A program made the position numbers and the translations under genes. A DNA stretch of 64,000 bases from Mesostigma viride (lineage: Eukaryota; Streptophyta; Mesostigmatophyceae; Mesostigmatales; Mesostigmataceae). The stretch spans positions 2,211,521-2,275,520 of the forward strand of contig RPFO01000165.1 in assembly GCA_009746045.1 (NCBI GenBank), written 5' to 3'. Below, in pieces: positions 29,710 through 39,286 of the stretch (position 1 is its first letter; the number at the start of each line of letters is the position of its first letter). The notes beneath the pieces were generated by a model. The model saw only the letters and a list, made by a program, of their open reading frames with translations. It made no database searches and was not told the origin of the DNA.

Positions 29710-29901
29710 ACCAACAAGCCTAGGTTAGCCTGCCAGAAAAAGACAAGAGCCAGCAAATTCTGGCTAGTTCTATTTTCTTAAAATCTGTCTCAAGACACTT
29801 CCTTTACAAACTGTCAGCCAGGCCGTTCCCTGTACTGCTGATGGTTGATAAACACTAAAGCCAACGTCTTGGCTTCGAACAGGAGGAAGCAGACTACCGG
29901 G
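29710..29901 (-). mobile_element. Gypsy terminal-repeat segment (gag-proximal part), right side
   Basis: The sequence from the gag leader to ..AGACTACCGGGT matches 59540-60028 except for an approximately 60-bp deletion near 29725 relative to that copy. At 29902 it changes abruptly to provirus sequence, whereas the second copy continues into GTAGTCTCTTCG and then the segment like 19003-20146. Confidence 0.65.
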
Positions 29902-29957
29902 TTCCCATTTGAGCTTTGGATCCAATCAATGCAAGCCAGACTGTAGACGGTCCTCTC

Positions 29958-32570
29958 ATGGACGAAATCCATTTTGGAATCAACGGTCATGCATACTTTG
30001 GTAAACTGATGAGTTTCTCCCAAGTCGGGTTCGCGACGACTAGGGACCTAAATAGGATGCAACGACTCTCTAACAGTCTCCACATAACGCGCACGTACGT
30101 CCCTCTGACGGCCTGGGACATTGGGCGGATTGATCAGGTGAACGAGACATTTTGGGAGAGTTCAACTCCTCACAAATCCTGGGTCTTGATAGGCGATGAA
30201 GCGATACCGGCTGTCAGATTAGGCATTCAGAACACGACACCGTCAGCCTATCAAAGGAAGCTCCCCATCACTTGGAAGGTTGACGAGGTCTCTCTGACTA
30301 GTCCAAACGGCGGGATTCAATTGGATGAAGACGGGGGACTGCGAGGGGAGGACGCCGTGACCTGCGCATTGACTTCGGCGGACAGCGGGAAATACCTGTC
30401 GGCTGATGTGACAATATACGAGGACGGGACCATAACGACCTCCACGACACAACGACAAGGCGCGGTCATAGGCGTCGTGAAGACAGACCCTCTCGTTCCA
30501 GCTATCCGATCCCCTAGCAGGTTCTTCTCAACCACCAAACCGGCTAGAATAGGCGTCCAAGTGCATGCTGACCACGACACGGGATGGGGCAGTACCGAGC
30601 ACACGGCGACAAGCTTCAAGGTGATGGTCGACGGGGTCAGCCAGGGATCCGTGAGCGGTGCAGGGGTCATTAACCACCTGCTATCAAACTCGTCCTTGAA
30701 AGAGGTGCAGGTCGTCCCGCGTTTCTCGTGTCCTCGCGACACTCCGAACATAACTGGAGAGATAGTGACTGTATACGGTCCATCTACAACTTTTTATAGC
30801 CTTCTCCACTTTTCGCGAGACTCCACGACACTGTTACAGCCATCGCACACTCAGTACGACTACTCATCGAGCCCAACAAGTTTTTATGCGCTGGCGGCCA
30901 ACGATGCCACACCTCCCTCGAAATGTGTGGTGTTCACAGACGAAGAGATCGACGGCCCCTTCGTGATATGCTTCGAGCTCAATGTGCCGTCCGGTAGCGC
31001 GTTCGTTTCCTTGTCAGACCACAACGACCTCACTGGCAAATACCACCCCGCCTTTACGGACGGCCACGAGTGCTGGAGAAATAACGGTGCCGCTGACAAC
31101 TGGTGGTCAGTGTGCGGGATCAACATAAATAAAACCGAGGGGAAGGTCGGGTTGTATCAAAACCTCAAGATTGCAACCCAGTATACCCTCGATGCGACGT
31201 GGGCTAGTAAGACGACTTTTTGGGTGGCGTTCAGGAGGCGTTCTGACGGGTTGGTGGATCGATACATCTCCTATTGGGCGCCAACGGGTCTAAGCAACAT
31301 GACCAAGTTATCTAACGGCGTTGGAGGGATTTTTACGTCCTCTCCGACAGGAATTGTGGCCCCATACTCACCTGGTCAACTCAGGATCGTTTTTTATCTC
31401 GACAGCGCTGACCAGACAATCATCAATGTCAGCGAACTGGTGGATGACACAAACAATACCGAGTTTGTTTCCATCACGTCGACAAACTCGACTGGTCTTT
31501 ATTCGACGTCTGGGAACACGATACGTCTAACGCACCGCGGAACTGGTGGGTTGTCTTGCTCAATCATGGGTAGTTACGTTACTACCTCCCTAGTCCCCGG
31601 CGAGACGAACCTGTACTACCGCGAACTCGCGCTCACAAAGGACAATCTCGTCCACGCCGTTGCCAAGTTGCCGTCATACGACTATGGGAACGTTCCGATG
31701 ACGTACCCCGTTTCCGTATACAGGGTATTGCCAGACCTCCCGCGTATCAAAAAATTCACAGTGTCGCTACGATACAATTACGGGTCATTGAGTACCACCA
31801 ACCTGTTCGGCACTCTTGTAAAGGGGTCGGAATGGGCCGGAGGTACGTTGACCACTTCTTCGACTGTAAACGGAGCAGGTGATAGATGGATCAATGTGTC
31901 GATCGAGCTATCAGCGACCTTTACACCGTCCCTCGGAGGTCTGACACACTTGTTCACGGCAACGTTTATTCCGACGGGGTTTTTCAACCCAAACACCACC
32001 CTCATATACATGGAATCATCTACTGCCAAATTCTACGGAGACGGTGATGTGCAGATAGGCACGACGTCGTATTTTAACGAGGCCGTATACACAGACGAGC
32101 GCGAGGCCCATAGAATCCCATTCTCGATAACCGGGATGCGAACGGTGGCCTATGACTACATGCAGCCGGAGCTCTGGGAACTCGGACCAAAGGGAACTGT
32201 GAGCTTTCGAGATCAAAACGGGGCTGTCATCTCGTCCCCGACCACACTTAGCGCGTTCTATCTCCGGGTCCACTTCACGCAAGGTGCGCCCGCCCTTCTG
32301 GACATCGGCCACCCCTACAGACTTCTGCCAGATGCCGTGAATTTCATTTATGGGCCTGGCACAACTGGCAGGCTCCTTGTCGGTCCGTCTTGGCGAGTCG
32401 CGCCAGGCTGTGATGAGGCTGACGGCTTCTACGAGATAATTTTGAGGGTGGACAAGCCGTTTGGTTCTGGAAGTGCAGTGGTGTATATCGACCCTCCCCT
32501 TAAGTGCAGGTCAAAGTCCGGATTGCCTGCAAGCGGGGAGATCTTTGGCCCGATTCAGTGGACAGTTTAA
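29958..32570 (+). CDS. Large beta-rich putative virion surface protein
   Basis: The first ATG in the open frame is at 29958, giving 870 residues; an in-frame stop at 29910 precedes it. The N-terminus (HFGINGHAYFGKLMSFSQVGF) is followed by repeated beta-sandwich-like segments rich in Thr, Ser, Val and Gly with almost no charged helices (e.g. LPITWKVDEVSLTSPNG, SADVTIYEDGTITTSTT, SFKVMVDGVSQGSVSG). An aromatic region (HECWRNNGAADNWWSVCG) resembles carbohydrate-binding or lectin-like domains. I recognise no specific family. Position in the virion arm and size suggest a fibre, spike or large minor capsid protein. The frame is intact although other virion genes here are broken. Confidence 0.65.
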   Translation: MDEIHFGINGHAYFGKLMSFSQVGFATTRDLNRMQRLSNSLHITRTYVPLTAWDIGRIDQVNETFWESSTPHKSWVLIGDEAIPAVRLGIQNTTPSAYQRKLPITWKVDEVSLTSPNGGIQLDEDGGLRGEDAVTCALTSADSGKYLSADVTIYEDGTITTSTTQRQGAVIGVVKTDPLVPAIRSPSRFFSTTKPARIGVQVHADHDTGWGSTEHTATSFKVMVDGVSQGSVSGAGVINHLLSNSSLKEVQVVPRFSCPRDTPNITGEIVTVYGPSTTFYSLLHFSRDSTTLLQPSHTQYDYSSSPTSFYALAANDATPPSKCVVFTDEEIDGPFVICFELNVPSGSAFVSLSDHNDLTGKYHPAFTDGHECWRNNGAADNWWSVCGININKTEGKVGLYQNLKIATQYTLDATWASKTTFWVAFRRRSDGLVDRYISYWAPTGLSNMTKLSNGVGGIFTSSPTGIVAPYSPGQLRIVFYLDSADQTIINVSELVDDTNNTEFVSITSTNSTGLYSTSGNTIRLTHRGTGGLSCSIMGSYVTTSLVPGETNLYYRELALTKDNLVHAVAKLPSYDYGNVPMTYPVSVYRVLPDLPRIKKFTVSLRYNYGSLSTTNLFGTLVKGSEWAGGTLTTSSTVNGAGDRWINVSIELSATFTPSLGGLTHLFTATFIPTGFFNPNTTLIYMESSTAKFYGDGDVQIGTTSYFNEAVYTDEREAHRIPFSITGMRTVAYDYMQPELWELGPKGTVSFRDQNGAVISSPTTLSAFYLRVHFTQGAPALLDIGHPYRLLPDAVNFIYGPGTTGRLLVGPSWRVAPGCDEADGFYEIILRVDKPFGSGSAVVYIDPPLKCRSKSGLPASGEIFGPIQWTV

Positions 32571-32600
32571 AAAGATCTCGCTACTGTTATAAAGCACACG

Positions 32601-33017
32601 ATGCCACGAAAGACTCCGAAACGGCAAAGTAAGAAAACAAAGAGAGCCATTCGCAAGGTCCGCACGACCTCCCGAATACCGACCACGAGCACTATGACCA
32701 ACTCTATCATCATCCATTCCACCCCTGCGCGACGACCTGCCAAGAAGGGCAGAATCGCGGAGGCGCGCGGGTTCAGAGATTCAATGCTTATGTCCGCTAT
32801 CATGGCGAACGCGAAACCTGTGGTATATCCTCCTCTGTCAGCCTACGACGCCAAGCCCGACACGCCAGTGGTCGCCCCGGTCGCGATCCCCGTAGCCGTC
32901 CCTCCTGCCAGTTCACCCGCCTTACTGCCAGCCCCTCCCGAGCTGGCTCGGATAGAAGGGGGTGATAAGTCACACCGTGTTAATTATGAATGCAGCGATT
33001 GCGGCTTTAACCCATAG
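32601..33017 (+). pseudogene. Small basic protein with zinc-finger-like end, split by a TTAA insertion
   Basis: The ATG at 32601 follows TTATAAAGCACACG. The first 60 residues are Lys/Arg-rich (MPRKTPKRQSKKTKRAIRK), then a Pro/Ala/Val-rich linker, then YECSDCGF. At that point a piggyBac-like element has inserted at TTAA (33007-33010), and the frame ends at once in its end sequence. The missing C-terminus lies across the insertion at 41006-41075, in phase, and contains a His at the spacing of a C-x2-C..H zinc site plus a basic tail. The original gene was therefore about 158 residues. A nucleic-acid-binding core or capsid-lining protein is plausible. Confidence 0.7.
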
Positions 33018-33642
33018 TCCGCTGACCCATTTTTGGCACTTTTATACCCCTGAAAATGAAAAAAATCATAACTCACAGGCCACAACTCCAAATACCCCCA
33101 ACCAAGATGCTAGGAGTATCTACACTTCAAGGGCTTTCAGAATATGCGATAATACCTTGGCTTTTTTAAAGCATTTGGATGATAGCTCCAGTCAAAGCTG
33201 GCCAAAAGACGATCTTTTTTCCCCAAGGAAAAGTCTACCCCCCCCTAACTTCCCAGGGAGGGCAGGGAATCTCAATACCAACATTGGACAACTTAGTTGG
33301 ATAGTCCAATGGGGGTTTCCTTGGGTCAGACCACCCGGATAACCCATTACCCCTATATAACGTGCTCATACATGTGTGTGGGTTACGCGCGTGAAAACAG
33401 CTATCTATGACATGCAGCACAATAATGCATTATAACAAGCTATCAAAGGCTGCCAAAAGTGCTGTGTTGGAAAAGGTAGAGGAAACTAATGGGTTTTACA
33501 CAATGCCTTGTGCTTGGCCTTGCTACCCTTTCACCTTGCAGGTGATGAAAGACTGAGCTTGAAGACAATGGAAGAGAGACCAGAAAAAGAGTTTTATTTC
33601 ATAGATTTAGTTGTTAGGAAAAGAGGTTGAATGGAGGTTTAA

Positions 33643-35379
33643 CCCCTAAATGGTCTGAGATCCTGCCGATAAATCGGCTGGATCTTCACAATTTTGCAAA
33701 CCAGATGCCATCCAACCTACCCATATCCAATGGCTGTCCTTGGGGGCCAAGCATGTCCATGAGTTGCCCTTCGGGTTGGTATATCACAACCTCACATATA
33801 TATTAAAAATATAATTACTTACAGCAGAGTGAAATCACCTCACATATATGCAGGGTAGGCCATGTTTAACTGCCGTCAAAGTCAGGGGGGTCAAGACGCG
33901 CGTTTTCATTTTTGGTAGAATGTGCATTTTGAATTATGTTATAAGACCTAGGCACCTACCACTTCAGGGATGATAAACAACTAGTTGCTGAACAGTTTGA
34001 GCCATTGGGGTCATCATTTGGGTGGGTATACCAGCAGTTACACCCAGTACAGCCCATAGGGGTACCGTGGGTAAAAAGCAACCAAGGGAGTAGGGGTGGG
34101 CATACGACCTCCTAATATGGCCACCAACCATGCCAAACAATACATTTCCCTTCCACAATGATGGGGAAACATAACTGCATCATCACACTGCCCTTACATG
34201 GCACCTATGTGCAGGTGCCACCTTGTCCATGCACGTAGGTAACGTGGTACGGACACCCTACGCAAGGCATGCATTCTAGGAGGCAGCCACCAACAAACTA
34301 GTGGTGTTGAGCCTATTTCAGCCTGCCCTAGCAAGGATAAACTAGGCCTAAGCTGCTATAGCTTGCCAGGTGATGGCCAGCACACCTGGTGGCACATGCT
34401 GTCAATGGGAAGCTTTTACTCACCAGTTACGTGCTTGATGATGCCACAGAGACCAGCCAACTGCCTCACACTCATGCAATATGTGTATGGGAAATGTATA
34501 ACAAACATATATGGAGGTATTCAAACCCATACAGCCTCTAAAACTTATCACCATCACCCTGTGGCAGGTCAACTGACTGAGGGAAGCATCTAAGAATGGT
34601 GTTTTAGAAAGGGGCCAGGCCAGGGTCAAGAAAGAGCATGAATAGTGCAAAAAGAATGTGCTACACAAGCTAGAACGTATATATAAATGTCAAACATCGA
34701 TAGGAAAACGATGCTTAAGCTTTACCAGGCATGGATGGCGTTACCTTGGCCCAGGCGGTGGCCGCAAAATGGCGCATTTCGGCACACCAAAGCTGTGCAG
34801 CATGGTCGCTGGATTCGGCGATTTCTGGCCACCCTTGCACGTTTACGACTACTATGTATCATAAAAAGTAAAAAGAAACCGATATATCCTTTAAAATACG
34901 CCGGAAAGGTATTGCTGTCAACGTTTCTATCGTCCGGCCTGATCGCAGTTTTTTCCAGCAAGAACGCTGCCGACACCTATCAAATGGCATTCCCGCGAAC
35001 CAAAAATTGGCCTGTATGATCTTTAGGACGTTTAAAATCAATATCCTAAGTTTGGACAGAAAATTCGAACGCAAACGTAAATGCCATGCGTGGGCGCAAG
35101 CCGCCATGGCCAGGTCGTCGTTTTCCGGAATGCACGTTGTACGTGAAAAAGTACCCTGACCCCTTGTACTTTGACCGGCCAGAACACCTCTATAACTTTG
35201 TCAAAAGTATGCAAACCCTAGTACCATGCTGTGAAGAATTTTATAAACTTCCGATCTTCTCAGCTAAACTTTTCCTAATTCTCAATAGATTTCGCGGCAT
35301 CTGGTCCCCCGAGAAGGGGCCGATGCATCGGCTGGAACTCGATTTTTGGCGGAAAATCGGCAGCAAGACCATTTAGGGG
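33643..35379. mobile_element. piggyBac-like non-autonomous element (inner), inserted in a copia LTR
   Basis: Perfect 14-bp inverted ends CCCCTAAATGGTCT are flanked by TTAA at 33639-33642 and 35380-35383. The intact LTR at 39287-40111 has a single TTAA at the same place (GGTTTAATGG), so the empty site is known from this window. The two halves of the split LTR add up to exactly 825 bp. Frames inside (e.g. 34687-35019) are not recognisable as transposase. Confidence 0.92.
33802..33837 (+). mobile_element. 36-bp LINE 3'-end scrap with 12-bp target duplication
   Basis: The 36-bp stretch from ATTAAAAATATAATTAC to GTGAAATCA matches the 3' end of the LINE at 55702-55736 over 35 bases. It is flanked by the exact direct repeat CCTCACATATAT (33790-33801 and 33838-33849). 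It is best read as an extremely 5'-truncated insertion of that LINE family. Confidence 0.7.
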
Positions 35380-36030
35380 TTAATGGAGGTTGAATGGAGG
35401 TACCTGCCCTTAGGGGGCAGTTTCCTTTTATACCTTTTAGGCTAGGAAGGATGACATCAGCAATGACATCATCACAGAAGCTTGTAGAAACATCCTAGCA
35501 TATTCCTAGCATATTCCCAGCATATTCTCAGTATATTCCAGGAATATTCCTGGCATATTCTTAGAACATTCCTAGAACATTCTAGACATGATCCAATTTG
35601 AGCTGGCATAATAGCTAGATGCCAAGTGTCTACGTAATAATGTGCCACATAACATGATTAATAAAGTGACACATCTCTTCTCCTTGGAGTGACAAGTGTC
35701 ATGCAATGAGTCTACCCACTTGTCATCATGTAAGTGATAACATGTGTCATCATGAGCTGCCAACACTTGTCAGCTCATGGACCAAACACTTGTCCAATAG
35801 GCCATAGCACCACTTGTCAATCAAATACGTGATGCTACTAGGCTGACTCAGGTTACAAGTCATCCATGTCCAAGTATAGGACTATGGCACATGAATATTG
35901 ATCAGCTCATTGAGCCCAATTCATCTAGCTTATCAAAGCTATCAAATTCCCAGTCCATATGGAATAAATCCAACAAGAAATAAATCAGGCTGGGATATAT
36001 TGTGGCCAGGTGGATATAATATCCCTAACA

Positions 36031-36038
36031 CCCCCTTA
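36031..36038 (-). other. Copia polypurine tract
   Basis: Read on the minus strand, GGCTAAGGGGG directly precedes the 3' LTR start TGTTAGGG, the expected place for plus-strand DNA priming. Confidence 0.7.
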
Positions 36039-37176
36039 GCCACATGGGCACAAAGCAAAAGATGACTGGGTAGGTGGAATCTCAACACCCCCCTTAACCA
36101 CATGCTCGTAGCATGCCGTCCAGTTGCTAGCATAGTGCAACTGAAAATGAAGATGCCGTCCTCGTGAAACGCTTGAAGCTCCAACATGCGGTCATGAGCC
36201 GCACTACCGCCACTGATCCCCCCCCGGCAACGCGAATGAGTGTCCTACCATAGCAGCAACGCACTAGCTGCCCATCGTGGATGGCTGATACCCAACCCTT
36301 AGTTGGAAAAAGTGCTCTAGATGCTACATTCCCCCCTCACTCAAAGCGGCTGCCCATGGACACAATAGGGCCACACAGTCCCACACATACAATACGGCAA
36401 CACATGCCAACAAAGAAAGTCCCTATGAGCTAACCCGAACGGTATAGAGGTAGGGTAACGGCAACAACACGTGCTGTACACACAAGGAGCAACATAAACA
36501 TATGCCATCTCACGAAATAAATGACACCAACATCACGTTTTACGCCAAATAAACGGGGTGAGCAAACAAACATATTGGCAACAAATGCCACACAAACAAG
36601 GTGCAATACAACCTTCAACACAATACACAGTGGCCATAACAGATAAACGCGCTTCATAGCAAAGAAAACAGGACGTGCAAAACATTACCGCCACAAAGGC
36701 GAACACAAGTAACGATTACTTGGTCACGATTCACAAATCAGTGCCCGAGAGTAAACATTACGTCCGACATTACAGGCTATGCCGAAATGCACAGCCAAAT
36801 TCGACACAAAGGACGTAAGCATTTGCATACAAGCAATGCTCTCAGCACAAAACAAAATAACACACGCGTCACAGGCACTTTACTTACGAAAACAAGTCGT
36901 AGACGACGATACAACGGCGCTTCACTACGCCGCAGACCAGTGCCACAAATAGCGTGCAAAAACTCTGGATATACACTCCAGGTACGTAGAAAACGTCTCG
37001 TGGGAACAATACCAAAATGCGTGGGCCATTTCCACTGAACGCATGGCAAAATAAACACATAACTGCTGGAAGAACACAAAGAAAGAACCAGAAAACGCAC
37101 GCTTACGGCGCCTCACAATTTCCAGCAAACGCGACACAAAAGTCGACATACAAGTTCATTTCCCACAGACAAAACA

Positions 37177-39267
37177 CTAGGGCAACCTTGAGAAGTGGGG
37201 TCTGTGCATCCTGGGCGACAATTTCCAAGGGTCGTTGCAGCTAGCGCATTTGCAAATGCCATGGCCTGGCCGAACACCGTCAACTGACCGACGTGATACC
37301 TTGGCAGCATTTTGCAGTCGACCTGACCGTTGGTGCTTGAAAACACTTTGGCTGACAGGTCGCTGTCCACGTCGTTGTCGGCTCGCTCGAGGCCTCGCGC
37401 CAGCACCGGACTTGGCAGTCCAGGACTTGGAAAAATTTGGCAGCTTGGTCGATTTCGCCCTCGCGTCACGAATTTGTTCCCCCTCAGTTAGGCTGGCAGC
37501 GTTCGAGCGCCGCGCCTTTGGTCTGGTCGCCGGACTTTGGTTACTAGCACCAGTATCACCTGGTATGCTGGCGGCGACAACGCGCTCCGCCTGCACTGGG
37601 CTGTTCTGGACCGCAGTTTCTGGAAGTACTTCAGCGTCTGACACGGACTTCTCCATTGCGCTGGAAACTTCTCGAATTGGCGTGAACTTCCACTGGGCCG
37701 GCGCAGAGTATAAAAAGCCACGCAGTGTGCGAGTAATGCCCAGTAGGCCGCCCCCGATCCCGCATACACGGGCAAGCATGGCCAGTATGACCATTAGGCC
37801 CACGGCCAGCCACTCCGCCGCGTGTCCCGAGGCACGTGAGATGCTGCGCTCGCTGCTCGCCATTTTCTGCCCTTGACAGGCAGCGTCGACGTCCTTGAAG
37901 CTCGTCGCCGAAGATTTCAGCTCTGGGATGGCGTCCATCGCTGCGTCCGCACCGCGCGCGGGCAAAAAGTAGGCGTTGTTCCTCGTCACGATGCTGCAGG
38001 GCCTGCTGTCCAGCACAGCAACCCGCCTGACGAGGTCGACGTTGTGGCCATCCTTGACGAGCTGGCCGACAGATAAAAGTCGGGTGCTCAGCTTTGGAAC
38101 GAGCAGCGCGTTTTGGAGGTGCACGTCTGCCTCCTGGCCCGGCAGCTTCAGCTTGACAGTCCCGATGGCTGTCGCCTTCAGTTTGCCGCCTGAACCGGCG
38201 ATTTCCCTGTTGTGAGGGTGCAGGCACACGAAATCCGACGGGCATGGCGTCATGTGACAGCTCGCTGCAGAATCCAGCACCCAGCTGGTCGGCGCCTTCT
38301 TTTCATATTGCGTGAGTGCAGCAGTGTCAGACGGCGATGGCGACTCGGCGATGGTGGCGAAGACGAAGCCGGATGGCATTTCTGCAGCCTCCTGGGTGAT
38401 GTGCGCCTCGCTGGCACCTGGTGAGTGCCCCTTTCTCGCCGCTGATGTCGCATGGTTCCGTCGCGTCGCCTGGTTCTTGCGTTCTTGCTTCAGCTCCGGA
38501 TGCTTCTCCCAGCACTGGGCCTCCACGTGCCCGAGCTTCTTGCAGTGATAGCACCACTTTCCTCCACTTTTCTTGGTAGTAGTGTGGAAAGCCTGGCCGT
38601 CCGATGAGCTCTCCTTCTTTGCTTCAGCAGAACGCCCTCCCATCAGCATGTCCTCCGCCTCCAGCAGCGCAGCCTTGACCTCCTCCAAGTTGTCCTCCTC
38701 CTTGAAATGCACCGATATCAGCGCAGGGCGATATTTGTCTGGCAGGCCGCTCTTGAGAATGGCTGCGAAGTCTTGGTCACTCATGACTCCCCCCACAGCA
38801 CGGTACTCCGCCAGCAGCAGCAGTCCCCTTAGGATATACTGCCCCATGGTCTCCCCTGGCTTCATTTGCAGCCTGTGCAGCTGGACCCTGAGGTCCATCC
38901 GGTGGCTCTTGGTGAGCTTTTGCTGCTCGTAGACCTCCCTCAGCATCTTGTAGAGCTTGCTGCCAGATTGGTCTGGCACGAGCGATAGGATGCGCCTCGC
39001 TTCTCCAACAAGTGCAGCTGAGATGACAAGGCCGACAGCCATGTCAGCCTTGGGGTCCTCCTTGGTGCCAAGCAGAACATCCTTAACCCCGTAGAAGCGA
39101 CAGAAGCCCTCAAGGGATGTCTTGGTCTCCTCCCAGCCACGTAGACTTGTGCCATCGAATTTCAGCACCATCTTGGAGCACACATTCAGCATAGGAGTGT
39201 AGTCCACCTCGCTTGCCATGGAGCTTGTAACTGGGCTGGGTTTCTTGGTGGTCTTCTTGGAGCTCAT
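37177..39267 (-). CDS. Copia gag-protease with a C-terminal hydrophobic segment
   Basis: The ATG at 39267 (MSSKKTTKKPSP) lies shortly after the primer binding site; a longer frame from 39390 would start inside the LTR. The gag core is of the copia type (LNVCSKMVLKFDGTSLRGWEE, ALVGEARRILSL, SHRMDLRVQLHRLQMKPGETM), followed by the knuckle CYHCKKLGHVEAQC and the protease motif WVLDSAASCHMTP. The frame continues through a hydrophobic stretch (WLAVGLMVILAMLARVCGIGGG) and a basic, disordered tail instead of an integrase. About 696 residues are encoded. Gag-only elements of this sort use the enzymes of related autonomous copies. The membrane-like segment is unusual for a copia gag. Confidence 0.85.
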   Translation of the reverse strand: MSSKKTTKKPSPVTSSMASEVDYTPMLNVCSKMVLKFDGTSLRGWEETKTSLEGFCRFYGVKDVLLGTKEDPKADMAVGLVISAALVGEARRILSLVPDQSGSKLYKMLREVYEQQKLTKSHRMDLRVQLHRLQMKPGETMGQYILRGLLLLAEYRAVGGVMSDQDFAAILKSGLPDKYRPALISVHFKEEDNLEEVKAALLEAEDMLMGGRSAEAKKESSSDGQAFHTTTKKSGGKWCYHCKKLGHVEAQCWEKHPELKQERKNQATRRNHATSAARKGHSPGASEAHITQEAAEMPSGFVFATIAESPSPSDTAALTQYEKKAPTSWVLDSAASCHMTPCPSDFVCLHPHNREIAGSGGKLKATAIGTVKLKLPGQEADVHLQNALLVPKLSTRLLSVGQLVKDGHNVDLVRRVAVLDSRPCSIVTRNNAYFLPARGADAAMDAIPELKSSATSFKDVDAACQGQKMASSERSISRASGHAAEWLAVGLMVILAMLARVCGIGGGLLGITRTLRGFLYSAPAQWKFTPIREVSSAMEKSVSDAEVLPETAVQNSPVQAERVVAASIPGDTGASNQSPATRPKARRSNAASLTEGEQIRDARAKSTKLPNFSKSWTAKSGAGARPRASRQRRGQRPVSQSVFKHQRSGRLQNAAKVSRRSVDGVRPGHGICKCASCNDPWKLSPRMHRPHFSRLP

Positions 39268-39274
39268 GAACAAT

Positions 39275-39286
39275 CCTCCGATACCA
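39275..39286 (-). other. Copia primer binding site (initiator tRNA-Met type)
   Basis: On the minus strand the LTR end CA is followed at once by TGGTATCGGAGG, one mismatch from the common copia PBS TGGTATCAGAGC complementary to the 3' end of initiator tRNA-Met. Confidence 0.8.

Larger units (their letters stand above)
16588..29901. mobile_element. 13.3-kb transposon block inserted in the provirus
   Basis: Provirus sequence stops at about 16588 and resumes at about 29902. In between lie a 983-bp repeat pair, a gypsy-family element read on the minus strand (long-terminal-type sequence 19003-20263, a nested hAT-like element 20272-21777, pol, protease, gag) and a 3'-flank fragment to 29901. I do not see a clear target-site duplication at the outer ends. 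The block's two ends match adjacent, not identical, parts of the second copy at 59540-61347. Confidence 0.75.

Noticed and set aside
30243-32312. Minus-strand ORFs across the 870-codon gene
   Set aside because: Short shadows of the long open plus-strand frame.
34687-35107. piggyBac transposase in the inner TTAA element
   Set aside because: Frames are short and overlap on both strands; no DDD transposase motif can be recognised.
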